24,061 bases of DNA from Intrasporangiaceae bacterium (GCA_012518475.1 JAAYSB010000014.1:1-24061); one strand, 5' to 3'; positions 7,097 through 15,012 are shown, counted from the stretch's first letter. A program made the numbers and translations. Notes: a model not told the origin generated them from the sequence alone.

Positions 7097-8374
7097 TCAG
7101 TCGTTCCCGACGCGTCCGTCAGGCTGGTGCGTTGACCCGACCGGAGGGTCGGTGACAGTGTCGGGAGCGAGGAGGCCCTCCTCACCCGCGGTGACATCCT
7201 CGTCGGCCAGGTAGTACTTGCCGACGGCATTGAGCACGGCCACGGTCGGGATGGCGATCAGACCGCCGACGATCCCGCCCAGGACGATGCCGGCGGCGAT
7301 GGCGAGAATGACCCCGAGCGGGTGGAGCTTCATCACCCGGCCAAGCAGAAGCGGCTGGAGCAGGTGGGACTCGATCTGCTGGACGGCGATCACGCCGAGG
7401 AGCATGAGCAGCGCTGAGATGGGACCGTGTGCGACGAGGGCCAGCAGGACCGCGATCGTGCCGGAGATGCCGGCGCCGACGATGGGGATGAAGGCGCCGA
7501 GAAAGACGATGAGGAAGATGATCGCCGGGAAGGGCACGTCGAGGATGATCGCGACGAGGGTGATCCCCACGGCGTCGGCGAAGGCGACGACGATTGTGGC
7601 CCTGGTGAAGGCGCTCAGCTGGGCCCAGGCGATGGCGCCGGCCTCGCGGATCCCACTCTGGGTCAGGTTCGGGAAGAAGCGGACGAGCCACGCCCAGATG
7701 CGGTGTCCGTCGTAGAGAAGGAAGAACAGCGTGAACAGGGCGATGAAGAATCCGGCGACGATGTGCCCGGCCGTGAAGCCGACCCTGGCGAGCATCGGTC
7801 CGATGTCATCCCCCGAGGCGCTGGTGACTGCGGCTCGGGCCTGGGCGATGTAGTCGTCGATCTGCACGTTGCTGATGCCGAAGGTGTCTCGGACCCAGGC
7901 CCTGATCTCCTCGATGCCTTGGAGGACCTGCACTGACATATCCCCGAGCCCGCCGGACAGCGTCCGCCCGACGACCATGAAGGCGCCGGTCAGGACGAGC
8001 ACGAGGAGTAGCACGGTCAGGCCCGCGGCCAGCGTGCGGGTCACGCCGCGGGCCAGCAGGTTGAAGACCGGCTGAAGCAGCGCCGCGAGGAGGATCGCCA
8101 CGAGGACAGGAATGACGACGGTCGAGATCATCGTCAGGCCTTTGAGAATGACGAGGAGAGCAGCGACGACGAGGAGGAAGCGCCAGGACCACTCGGCGGC
8201 GTCGCGGAAGGTCTTCGGAACCGGGTGGGGATCCGGTTCGGCGGGGGCGGGGCGGCGTTGCGGCAGCGGGAGGGGCTGTTCGGCCAGGGCGCGTGCCTGG
8301 CGGAGTCGCTCGGCCTGAACGCGTGCTTGGCGGAGCTGCTCGGCCGCCCGCCCCCGGAACGCGAATCGCTTCAT
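7097..8374 (-). CDS. AI-2E (PerM-type) family membrane transporter
   Basis: A 425-aa integral membrane protein. After a basic, Arg/Gln-rich cytoplasmic N-terminus (about 1-60), hydrophobic segments follow at roughly 67-110 (two), 123-143, 213-235, and a cluster from 255 to 395. The middle soluble stretch (about 145-210) and the C-terminal LLQPLLLGRVMKLHPLGVIL and GGIVGGLIAIP parts are hallmarks of the AI-2E/PerM (YhhT-like) family. The family name comes from autoinducer-2 export in E. coli; members also include Na+/H+ antiporters, so the substrate is open. The ATG at 8374 is supported by a leaderless -10. The tail after residue 395 is acidic and likely cytoplasmic. Confidence 0.9.
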   Translation of the reverse strand: MKRFAFRGRAAEQLRQARVQAERLRQARALAEQPLPLPQRRPAPAEPDPHPVPKTFRDAAEWSWRFLLVVAALLVILKGLTMISTVVIPVLVAILLAALLQPVFNLLARGVTRTLAAGLTVLLLVLVLTGAFMVVGRTLSGGLGDMSVQVLQGIEEIRAWVRDTFGISNVQIDDYIAQARAAVTSASGDDIGPMLARVGFTAGHIVAGFFIALFTLFFLLYDGHRIWAWLVRFFPNLTQSGIREAGAIAWAQLSAFTRATIVVAFADAVGITLVAIILDVPFPAIIFLIVFLGAFIPIVGAGISGTIAVLLALVAHGPISALLMLLGVIAVQQIESHLLQPLLLGRVMKLHPLGVILAIAAGIVLGGIVGGLIAIPTVAVLNAVGKYYLADEDVTAGEEGLLAPDTVTDPPVGSTHQPDGRVGND

Positions 8375-8381
8375 ACCCGCG

Positions 8382-8387
8382 AGCCTA
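8382..8387 (-). promoter_or_regulatory. -10 hexamer TAGGCT of the AI-2E family gene (leaderless)
   Basis: TAGGCT on the minus strand ends 7 bases before the ATG at 8374. No clear -35. Confidence 0.5.
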
Positions 8388-8455
8388 AGCCGTCACGGGC
8401 CAGCGTCTCGCGAGGCGGAGTGCATGCGCGTTTCTCTCGTGCGGCCCCTCGGTGC

Positions 8456-8461
8456 TAACCT
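8456..8461 (+). promoter_or_regulatory. Probable -10 (TAACCT) of tRNA-Ala
   Basis: TAACCT fits TANNNT and lies 15 bases before the mature tRNA 5' end, which would leave a short leader for RNase P to remove. The overlapping TACGAC (8463-8468) is an alternative. Confidence 0.4.
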
Positions 8462-8476
8462 CTACGACGTCAGTTT

Positions 8477-8549
8477 GGGGCTGTGGCGCAGTTGGTAGCG
8501 CGTCTCGTTCGCAATGAGAAGGCCAGGGGTTCGAATCCCCTCAGCTCCA
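8477..8549 (+). tRNA. tRNA-Ala (anticodon CGC)
   Basis: A 73-base cloverleaf can be drawn by hand. The acceptor stem GGGGCTG (8477-8483) pairs with CAGCTCC (8542-8548) and includes the G3:U70 pair that defines alanine identity. The D arm is GCGC/GCGC, the anticodon stem TCTCG/TGAGA, the loop TTCGCAA with anticodon CGC at 8510-8512, and the T arm AGGGG TTCGAAT CCCCT. The discriminator is A8549. The 3' CCA is not encoded (CAA follows). It reads GCG codons, common in this genome type. A strong hairpin terminator follows at 8555. Confidence 0.97.
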
Positions 8550-8554
8550 CAAAT

Positions 8555-8592
8555 GGAAACGGACCAGACACGCTTCCGTCTGGTCCGTTTCC
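8555..8592 (+). terminator. Terminator of tRNA-Ala
   Basis: A perfect 15-bp stem (GGAAACGGACCAGAC with its reverse complement) around an 8-base loop, beginning five bases after the tRNA. A weak T-rich CATTATTG follows. Confidence 0.85.
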
Positions 8593-8649
8593 CATTATTG
8601 AACAGGGCGATTCGAGGAGCCGCCGCAGCGGAGCGAGGACGGCGGAGTT

Positions 8650-8664
8650 CCCTCAGCTCCACCA
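8650..8664 (+). repeat. Partial copy of the tRNA-Ala 3' end
   Basis: CCCTCAGCTCCAC repeats the tRNA 3' end (8538-8550) exactly, 112 bases downstream, and here it continues with CA, giving a full CCACCA end. No complete second tRNA can be folded upstream. It may be the stub of a deleted tandem tRNA-Ala gene or an attachment-site remnant left by an excised element. Confidence 0.75.
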
Positions 8665-8669
8665 ACCGC

Positions 8670-8702
8670 AAGGACCCGGCTCGCTGGCGCGGCCGGGTCC
8701 TT
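8670..8702. terminator. Hairpin downstream of the tRNA 3' copy
   Basis: A perfect 11-bp stem (AAGGACCCGGC and its reverse complement) around an 11-base loop. It lies 68 bases beyond the stop of the minus-strand phosphotransferase gene and right after the tRNA 3' copy, so it could serve either strand. It sits where the terminator of a lost second tRNA would be. Confidence 0.65.
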
Positions 8703-8770
8703 CGCGCTTGGTTCCGAAGATCCGCACCCTCTGGGCCAGGGGCAGCCCCTCAGCCGGTCCGTTGCTCGGA

Positions 8771-9805
8771 TCAGGAACGCGTGAGGGCGCGCAGGCCGTG
8801 CGAGAGCAGGAGATCGACGCCGGCACCGGCCGACTCGAAGCCCTTGCCGACGGTCTTGCCCTGGACGAACCGGTAGTGAATGCCCTCCATGACCCCGGCG
8901 AGCTTGTAGTTCGCGAGGGCGACGTACCAGCCGAGCTGGGTGAGGTCGCGATCGCTCGAGGCGGCGTAGCGGGCGATCAGATCTGCGTCGGAGGGGTAGC
9001 CCTCGGCCTGGGGCGCGGTCGTCACCGCCTTGCCGAACTCGGGGGAGCGGCCCAGGCCGGAATAGACGAGAAGCAGGGCGAGGTCGGTGAGTGGGTCGCC
9101 GATCGTCGACATCTCCCAGTCGAGGACCGCGGTGATGGGATCTCCGTCCTCGGCGGTATCGACGAGGAGGTTGTCGAGCCGGTAGTCGCCGTGGACGATG
9201 CCGGCGGCACCCTGCTCCGGCACGTTCTCGGAGAGCGCCTCGAACAGCTGGGTCTCCAGCGGCAGGTCGCGGCTGCGGGAGGCCTCGAACTGCTTGCGCC
9301 AGCGGGACACCTGTCGGGCGAGGAACCCGTCGGCACGGCCGAAGTCCGCGAGGCCGACCGAGTCCGGGTCGATGGAGTGGAGGTCGGCGAGCACGGTCAT
9401 CATCGACTCGACGATGGCTGCGCTGCGCTGCGGTCCGAGCTCGGAGAGCTCTTCCTTGGTCCGCAGCGCGGTGCCCTCGGCCTTGGTCATCAGATAGAAG
9501 GGAGCGCCGATCACCTCGTCGGTGTCGTTCTCTGCGAGCACCTCCGGCACCGGGACTGCCGATCCGGCCAGGGCGCTCATGACCCGGGCCTCGCGGCTCA
9601 TGTCGTGGGCGGTGGCCAGGACGTGCCCGAGCGGTGGCCGGCGCAGGACGACCTCGCGACCGTGGGTGTCGGTGAGGATGTAGGTGAGGTTCGACTTCCC
9701 GCCGGGGATGAGGAAGCCGCTCAGCTCACCCTCGAGCAGCCCGGGGTGGTGTTCGTCGAGCCATGCCTTCAGGGCCGGCAGGTCGGCGCCGGGGAGCTCG
9801 CTCAC
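8771..9805 (-). CDS. Phosphotransferase family protein (APH fold, ACAD10/11 kinase-like)
   Basis: A 344-aa kinase-fold protein. The nucleotide-binding N-lobe has IPGGKSNLTYIL (33-44) and VVLRRPP (52-58); the catalytic loop is HGDYRLDN (205-212) and the metal-binding motif LDWEMSTIGDPLTDLA (228-243). These are the aminoglycoside-phosphotransferase-superfamily motifs. The best-fitting subfamily is the one related to the kinase domain of human ACAD10/11, linked to 4-hydroxyacyl-CoA breakdown, rather than antibiotic resistance; this is inference. The GTG at 9805 is chosen, not the far longer open frame, because it overlaps the stop of the upstream MaoC gene by 4 bases (GTGA) and gives the normal N-terminus. 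The pair is translationally coupled and likely works on the same acyl-CoA route. Confidence 0.85.
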   Translation of the reverse strand: MSELPGADLPALKAWLDEHHPGLLEGELSGFLIPGGKSNLTYILTDTHGREVVLRRPPLGHVLATAHDMSREARVMSALAGSAVPVPEVLAENDTDEVIGAPFYLMTKAEGTALRTKEELSELGPQRSAAIVESMMTVLADLHSIDPDSVGLADFGRADGFLARQVSRWRKQFEASRSRDLPLETQLFEALSENVPEQGAAGIVHGDYRLDNLLVDTAEDGDPITAVLDWEMSTIGDPLTDLALLLVYSGLGRSPEFGKAVTTAPQAEGYPSDADLIARYAASSDRDLTQLGWYVALANYKLAGVMEGIHYRFVQGKTVGKGFESAGAGVDLLLSHGLRALTRS

Positions 9806-10257
9806 GTGTACCACACAGAGATCGTCTCGGCGTAGCAGGCGGGCTTGTCCGCGCCCTCGAGCTCGACGGTCACGTGCCACGTGACCTGGGCACCGTTGTC
9901 GGGGAGGCGCTTGACCTCGCCGACCTCGATCGAGGCTCGCAGGCGCGAGTCGACGGGGACAGGGTTGAGGAACCGAACCTTGTTGGCGCCGTAGTTGATT
10001 CCCATCTTGACGCCCTCGAGCGTGTAGGTCGTCGAGTAGAACAACGGCAGCAGGCTCAAGGTGAGGTAGCCGTGGGCGATTGTCGTGCCGAACGGGCCGT
10101 CCGCCGCCTTGTCGGGGTCGACGTGGATCCACTGGTGGTCGCCGGTCGCGTCGGCGAACTGGTCGATCCGCTCCTGGGTCACCGTGACCCAGTCGCTGGT
10201 GCCGAGATGCCGGCCGACGAGGCCCTCGAGTTCTTCGATTCCGGTGAGTGTGCGCAT
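9802..10257 (-). CDS. MaoC family (R)-specific enoyl-CoA hydratase, Rv0130/HtdZ-like
   Basis: A 151-aa hot-dog-fold hydratase. The hydratase motif is FADATGDHQWIHVDP (34-48), with the catalytic Asp40 and His45, followed by GPFGTTIAHGYLTLSLLP (54-71). Sequence and length resemble mycobacterial Rv0130 (HtdZ), a dimeric (R)-hydratase that adds water to trans-2-enoyl-CoA. It is the first gene of a two-gene unit with the phosphotransferase. The ATG at 10257 is supported by a leaderless -10 (TAAGTT) that overlaps the stop codon of the upstream ERCC4 gene. A beta-oxidation or hydroxyacyl-CoA role is likely; the exact substrate cannot be read. Confidence 0.9.
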   Translation of the reverse strand: MRTLTGIEELEGLVGRHLGTSDWVTVTQERIDQFADATGDHQWIHVDPDKAADGPFGTTIAHGYLTLSLLPLFYSTTYTLEGVKMGINYGANKVRFLNPVPVDSRLRASIEVGEVKRLPDNGAQVTWHVTVELEGADKPACYAETISVWYT

Positions 10258-10263
10258 ACCGCC

Positions 10264-10269
10264 AACTTA
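10264..10269 (-). promoter_or_regulatory. -10 hexamer TAAGTT of the MaoC gene (leaderless)
   Basis: TAAGTT on the minus strand ends 6 bases before the ATG at 10257, and its TAA is the stop codon of the preceding ERCC4 gene. This would give the MaoC unit its own leaderless transcript even though the genes are only 9 bases apart. Confidence 0.5.
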
Positions 10270-11253
10270 GCGGGACCGGAACGCCTCCCAGACCTCAGGG
10301 CGCAGGCGTCCACGCTCCGGAACGGGTATGCCGTGCTCCCGCGCCCACGCCCGCACCTGCGAGGTCGTCGGCTCGGCAGTCGGAACCGGTCCCGCCTCGA
10401 CCAGATCGGCGAAGCGCCGTTCAGCGCCGCTCGCGTCATCGGCGGCGGCCAGGGCTGCGCCGAAGAACCGGAAGGTCCACTCCTGGGCGAGTGGCCGGCT
10501 CTCAGCGAAGATGATCGGCACGGACGGGAAGCGGGTCTGACACTCGCCGAGCCCGTCGAGCACGACCGCCGGACGGACATGCTCGAGCGTGAGGATGCGG
10601 GAGTAGCGGTCCTCGACAACGACGGCGGCGTGGTCGAGGGCAGCCAGGTCGGCGAGGAGATAGGTCAGCTTGCCGCTCGTCAGTGTCGAGACGAGGTCGG
10701 CGAGGGACTTCCGTTCCACGGCGGCGACGACGCGACCGTCCTGCTCGACCGCATAGTCCCCGGCGCTCAGTGCACGTCGGTCGGTGCGGGCCTGCTGACC
10801 CGAGAAGTTCCACGCATAGCGCTCGTGCGAGTCGACGAGGATGGTCATCTCGGTCTGGCCAGAGGCTCGTGCAGTCGGCAAGGACCCACGGGGTCTGGCC
10901 TGCTTGGCCGTCCGACCGGTCTGCCAGAAGATCGCCTCCCTGCCGCCGCGGACATGGGTGAGGACGAACTGCGAGCGGTTCTCCCTCCCACGGTCGAGGA
11001 CGAGGTCGATCGCGGCGCCCCGCCTGGTGCAGGCCCGGGTCGGGACGCGCTCCACGATCTCGGCGTCCGCCGGCCACTCCACCGCGCGGTGGCAGTAGAC
11101 CTTCGTGGTCCGCGGCCACATCTCCCGCGACTTCAGGACGATCCCGTCCCGCCCCAGGGGGATCCGGAGGAGATAGGGCAGCGTGCTTCCCTCCTCCGGG
11201 TTGCGGGCGATGAGGAAGTCCTCGGGCACGGAACCATCCTGCCACTGGGCCAC
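10267..11253 (-). CDS. ERCC4-domain nuclease with C-terminal Lsr2-like DNA-binding domain
   Basis: A 328-aa protein. Residues 1-130 have no domain I recognise (YLLRIPLGRDGIVLKSREMWP, several Arg). The XPF/ERCC4 nuclease core follows: ILVDSHERY (138-146), LSAGDYAVE (162-170) and the catalytic AVERKSLADLV (178-188), which matches ERKxxxD. XPF-type nucleases cut structured or damaged DNA. Residues 298-325 (SQVRAWAREHGIPVPERGRL and on) match the C-terminal DNA-binding domain of Lsr2, including the RGR (304-306 region: ERGR at 313-316) that inserts in the minor groove of AT-rich DNA. So the nuclease may be aimed at AT-rich sites; that is inference. The GTG 11253 has AGGTGA 6 bases upstream. It lies just downstream of the TM0106-type gene, same strand. 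Confidence 0.82.
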   Translation of the reverse strand: MAQWQDGSVPEDFLIARNPEEGSTLPYLLRIPLGRDGIVLKSREMWPRTTKVYCHRAVEWPADAEIVERVPTRACTRRGAAIDLVLDRGRENRSQFVLTHVRGGREAIFWQTGRTAKQARPRGSLPTARASGQTEMTILVDSHERYAWNFSGQQARTDRRALSAGDYAVEQDGRVVAAVERKSLADLVSTLTSGKLTYLLADLAALDHAAVVVEDRYSRILTLEHVRPAVVLDGLGECQTRFPSVPIIFAESRPLAQEWTFRFFGAALAAADDASGAERRFADLVEAGPVPTAEPTTSQVRAWAREHGIPVPERGRLRPEVWEAFRSR

Positions 11254-11277
11254 CGCCGCTCACCTGGCTAGCTTGAG

Positions 11278-11342
11278 TCCAGGGCTCGGAGTCTCTCAGG
11301 CAGTTCGGACTCTCTGGGTAGCCCAGCGTCTGAAACCCTGGA
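11278..11342 (-). terminator. Possible weak terminator after the TM0106-type gene
   Basis: TCCAGGG (11278-11284) and CCCTGGA (11336-11342) can pair, with inner GGGCT/AGCCC and GAGTC/GACTC pairs. The fold is interrupted, so it may not stop transcription, and the ERCC4 gene may be partly co-transcribed. The remaining bases of this 94-base gap hold the ribosome binding site of the ERCC4 gene. Confidence 0.3.
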
Positions 11343-11347
11343 GCGCT

Positions 11348-14300
11348 TCAGATCGGCCGGGCCGCTTCGGTGAGCGTCAGGAAGGACCCGAGAGCGACGA
11401 GCTCCTCGGTGCTCCTCGGCGCGAAGTCGGTCAGGACGGGGGAGTGGACGATGATCGCCGCCCACTGTCCGCGGGAGAGGGCGACGTTGAGCCGGTTGCG
11501 GTTGAGGAGGAAGCCCATACCCCGGCTCACGTCGGAGTGCGAGGACGCCGCCATGGTGAGGATGGCGACCGGGGCCTCCTGACCCTGGAACTTGTCGACC
11601 GTTCCGACCGGGACCTCATCGAGCCCGGCGCCGGCGAGGGCATCGGAGACCACGCGGAGCTGGTGGTTGTAGGGCGTGACGACGATGATGTCGCGCTGCT
11701 CGAGTGGTCGCGGACCGGCATCCCCGTCAGGGCCGGTCGGGTCGTGCCAGGGCGACCCGAGGAGGTCCTGCACGAGCCGGACGACTGCCTCGGCCTCCTC
11801 GACCGATGCCGTCGAGTTGTCGTGGTGGTCGACGAGGTGGAGGTGCAGCCCGGGCTCGATGCCCTCGAGCGACCGGGCGTCGCCGGCGCCCTCCTGCGCG
11901 AGGAGCTCCCCGTCGTAGGCGAGTGCAGACAGCGGACGCACCAGCTCGGGATGCAGCCGCCAGGTCCGCTCGAGAAAGTAGCCGTGGCTCGCCGGGAGGG
12001 TGCGTCCCTCTCGCGGGTCGTCCGGCAGCAGCCATCCGAGGGCCGAGGTGTCGACAGGGTCGGGGTGGGTGCCCTGGGAGACCTGCGGCAGCTGGGCCGG
12101 GTCCCCGAGGAGCAGCAGTCGGGCTCCGGCGATGGAAGCCGCAAGGGTATTCGCCAAGGAGTACTGGCCGGCCTCGTCGATGACGACGAGGTCGAGCTCA
12201 CCTCGGCTGATGCGCTTCTCGTTCGTCAGGTCCCAGACCGTCCCGCCGATGACGAAGCCGGCCCCCGGGGAGGACTCAGCGAGGTCGTCGATGAACCGGC
12301 GCAGGTGATCGGCCTTCTCGAGGTCGGTCCACGGCGGGGACTCGGTCCCCTTGGTGTCCTTGGCGACCTGCTCGGCCGGTACTCCTGCCTTGATGACCGA
12401 GGACAGGATGTTCTCGATGGCTTTGTGGCTCTGGGAGGTGACGCCGACCTTCCAGCCGTGCTTGAGGACGAGGTCGGCGATGACCTTGCCGCCGACGTAA
12501 GTCTTGCCCGTCCCCGGCGGTCCCTGGACGGCGACATAGGAGTCGTTCATCCCGAGGAGCGCGTCGCGGATGGCGACGATGAACCGGTCGTCGCCGGAGC
12601 CGACCACGGGCAGGGGCGCACTCCCACGCAGTCGCGGCGGCGTGCGACGCAGGACGTCGACAGCGGCCCGGACGGGGAGGGCGGGGTAGTGGTCGCGCAC
12701 CTCCTCGGCGATCTCGGCGAGGGCGGCCGTGATGGAGGCGTGCCGCATCTGCTCGGTGGCGACGAACGCGGCGGGAAGGGCATCATGGCCCTTCTCGCTG
12801 TGGCAGCACTCCTCGACGAGCAGGGTCTGCCGGACACGTCGGGCGCCGACGACGTGGTCCTCCGCTTCGAGCACCGTCACCGTGGCGCCCTTGCCGTAGC
12901 AGGCGTCGGGCGTCAGGCCGATCCCGTCCGGTCCGGGGACGGCATAGAAGGCCTGGAGGCCACGCGTCGCGGGGCTGAGGCCCTCGCTGCCCAGCGTCTC
13001 CCCGGTGAGCCTGAGGACACGGCGCGGTTTCTTCTGGCGGCCAGCGAGCTCCCAGTCGCTGACGACCTCCACCCCGCCGCGGGAGGGCTCGTCAACGACG
13101 AAGATCGCTTCCTCCCGGCTCCCGCGCCACTCCCTGGCGGGCCGGCGGAGCCGCTCGAAGTAGCGCTGCCAGAACGGCTTGGCCTCGCGGGCATGAAAGA
13201 GGATCGCGGCGGAGGACAGGCCGACGGCGCGATGGTCGGCTGTGCGGTCGGCGGGCTTGATCCCGTCGATGAGGCGCCGCAACGATCCCTCGAGGGCGAT
13301 GAGTCGCATCCGCTCCTCGTTGGGAGTGAATGGCTCGGACCCGCCACCGTCAGCAGCGGGGACCGCGGACCCGTCGCTGAGTCCGCGGAGCCACTGGGTC
13401 AGGAGCATCGTCGAGACGCAGTCGTCGGTGTTGTACGCGGCGATGTCGTCGAGAAGTCGCTTGGCCTCCCCGGCCCGGCCGGCGTCCCGGGCCGCCATGA
13501 ACTGGTGATAGACGACGATCGAGTCGGCGGCATTCTTCACCTCGGCGTCCCGCGCCGCCATATAGAGGGGCTCGAGCTTCTTCAGGGAGTAGGAGCGGTC
13601 CGAGACCCTCACCGCCCCGCGAACCACGGCATAGAGGTCGACGAAGAGCCCGTCACGGAGGAACTGATCGATCTCGTCCTCGCACACCCCGTGTCGGGCA
13701 GCGAGCCGGGTCAGAGCCGCTGTCTCATAGGCGGCATAGTGATAGATGTGCAGGTCCGGCCACTGGCGACGACGCTCTGTGACATAGGTGACGAAGTCGA
13801 TGAGGGCCTGCTTCTCCTGGGCTCGGTCGTGCGCCCAGAACGCGACGAAGCGCGACCCGGCCGCAGGGTCGTCAGAGGTCGGGGCGAGATTGTCGACCTC
13901 GATGAGGCCGAAGAGGTACTCCAGCCCCCACGTCGTCTCACCGGGCTCGACCCAGATCGGGTCGCCCTCGAAGTCGAAGAAGATGTCGCCGGGGCTGGCC
14001 GCAGGCATGAGCGCGAGAACGGCCTGGTCGATGACCTCGTGGGTGAGCTCGCCGCCGGCAGTGCGGGCCGCGACTTGGAGCCGGGCCTGGGCGCGCAGCC
14101 GCTCCAGGCGAGCCTCGGACAGGTCGTCGATCTCGCCCTCGAACTCGGCGAGCTCGGTCATCGTCGACACGCCGGCCTCGAGGAGGTGACGCCGTGTCGG
14201 TCGGCGCATCCCGGCGACGAGGAGGAGGTCGTCGTGTGCCTCGACCTCGGCGTCACAGACGTCGCACCGCCCGCAGGCGACATAGCGGTCATCGCCCCAC

Positions 14301-14956
14301 GCGACGACACCTGCCTCGTCGCGGTGCTCGCCGATGATGTGCTCGAGCCGGGCACGACGAGCGCGATAGACAGGGATGATCTCGTCGAGTCGGAAGTCCT
14401 CGCTGACCCCGCTTCCCAGCACCAGACGGGCGACCGGCGCGAGAGGTACGGCGACCGACCTCAGGATGTCGGCATAGGCGGCCACCTGCAGCAGCGCCGG
14501 GACCGAGGCAGAGCGGGCGAGTTTGGTGTCACTGACCAGCCACGTCCCGTCCGCGAGTCGCTCGAGGAAGTCGATATGCCCGACGAAGGAGCCGTCGAAG
14601 ACGGTTGCCTGGGTGACGACCTCGACGGCCGGATCCGCCAGAGCCGCCAGCGTGCGTTCGTGCGCGGCCCGCAGACCCGGCGCCGAGTATTCCGGCCGAC
14701 CGAAGGTCACCACGGCCCCCGGACCGGTGTGGGCTGCCACCAGCCGCCGGAGCTCGGCCTGCTCGTGCTCGTCCCCGAGCTGGGCCACCCGCTCGAGCAT
14801 GGGGTCGTCCTCAACCTCGGGCGCAGCCAGTCGCCCGAGCCGCACGTCGAGCGACCGCAGCAGCGCCAGCTCACAGTCACCGGCGAGCCGCAGGTCGCTC
14901 GGGCTGAGGACGACGGTGGCGGCCGGGGAGTGGTCGGGCTGATCGAGGAGAAACAC
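11348..14956 (-). CDS. TM0106-family RecB-like nuclease / RNase H-like / SF1 helicase protein
   Basis: A 1202-aa multidomain protein. The N-terminal RecB-type nuclease has GHIDF (126-130, Asp129), DTK (143-145) and QVAAY (157-161), then a cysteine group C228, C231, C234 that could hold an Fe-S cluster or zinc. A YprB-like RNase H fold follows (FFDFEGD near 327, YNTDDC near 510). The C-terminal half is an SF1 helicase of the UPF1/DNA2 type: Walker A GPPGTGKT near 811, DEAG near 925, and later VDKFQGQE and NVALSRG. It probably unwinds and cuts DNA or RNA-DNA structures; no biological role is established. The open frame starts at 15010, but GTG 14956 gives the familiar VFLLD start and has a leaderless TAGAGT 7 bases upstream. 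Confidence 0.88.
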   Translation of the reverse strand: MFLLDQPDHSPAATVVLSPSDLRLAGDCELALLRSLDVRLGRLAAPEVEDDPMLERVAQLGDEHEQAELRRLVAAHTGPGAVVTFGRPEYSAPGLRAAHERTLAALADPAVEVVTQATVFDGSFVGHIDFLERLADGTWLVSDTKLARSASVPALLQVAAYADILRSVAVPLAPVARLVLGSGVSEDFRLDEIIPVYRARRARLEHIIGEHRDEAGVVAWGDDRYVACGRCDVCDAEVEAHDDLLLVAGMRRPTRRHLLEAGVSTMTELAEFEGEIDDLSEARLERLRAQARLQVAARTAGGELTHEVIDQAVLALMPAASPGDIFFDFEGDPIWVEPGETTWGLEYLFGLIEVDNLAPTSDDPAAGSRFVAFWAHDRAQEKQALIDFVTYVTERRRQWPDLHIYHYAAYETAALTRLAARHGVCEDEIDQFLRDGLFVDLYAVVRGAVRVSDRSYSLKKLEPLYMAARDAEVKNAADSIVVYHQFMAARDAGRAGEAKRLLDDIAAYNTDDCVSTMLLTQWLRGLSDGSAVPAADGGGSEPFTPNEERMRLIALEGSLRRLIDGIKPADRTADHRAVGLSSAAILFHAREAKPFWQRYFERLRRPAREWRGSREEAIFVVDEPSRGGVEVVSDWELAGRQKKPRRVLRLTGETLGSEGLSPATRGLQAFYAVPGPDGIGLTPDACYGKGATVTVLEAEDHVVGARRVRQTLLVEECCHSEKGHDALPAAFVATEQMRHASITAALAEIAEEVRDHYPALPVRAAVDVLRRTPPRLRGSAPLPVVGSGDDRFIVAIRDALLGMNDSYVAVQGPPGTGKTYVGGKVIADLVLKHGWKVGVTSQSHKAIENILSSVIKAGVPAEQVAKDTKGTESPPWTDLEKADHLRRFIDDLAESSPGAGFVIGGTVWDLTNEKRISRGELDLVVIDEAGQYSLANTLAASIAGARLLLLGDPAQLPQVSQGTHPDPVDTSALGWLLPDDPREGRTLPASHGYFLERTWRLHPELVRPLSALAYDGELLAQEGAGDARSLEGIEPGLHLHLVDHHDNSTASVEEAEAVVRLVQDLLGSPWHDPTGPDGDAGPRPLEQRDIIVVTPYNHQLRVVSDALAGAGLDEVPVGTVDKFQGQEAPVAILTMAASSHSDVSRGMGFLLNRNRLNVALSRGQWAAIIVHSPVLTDFAPRSTEELVALGSFLTLTEAARPI

Positions 14957-14963
14957 GCTGACG

Positions 14964-14969
14964 ACTCTA
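14964..14969 (-). promoter_or_regulatory. -10 hexamer TAGAGT of the TM0106-type gene (leaderless)
   Basis: TAGAGT on the minus strand ends 7 bases before GTG 14956. It is the same hexamer as the -10 of the quinone oxidoreductase gene. It would lie inside the coding region if the longer start at 15010 were used. Confidence 0.5.
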
Positions 14970-15012
14970 GGGGAGCACTCCGACAGCGCCTCTGGTACCG
15001 AGTTGGGCATCA

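Noticed and set aside
8771..9805. Aminoglycoside resistance gene
   Set aside because: The APH fold is present, but the sequence fits the ACAD10/11-like branch and the gene is coupled to an acyl-CoA hydratase.
14957..15010. 18 extra N-terminal residues of the TM0106-type protein (ATG 15010)
   Set aside because: They would include the -10 hexamer, and family members begin near the FLLD motif. GTG 14956 was chosen.
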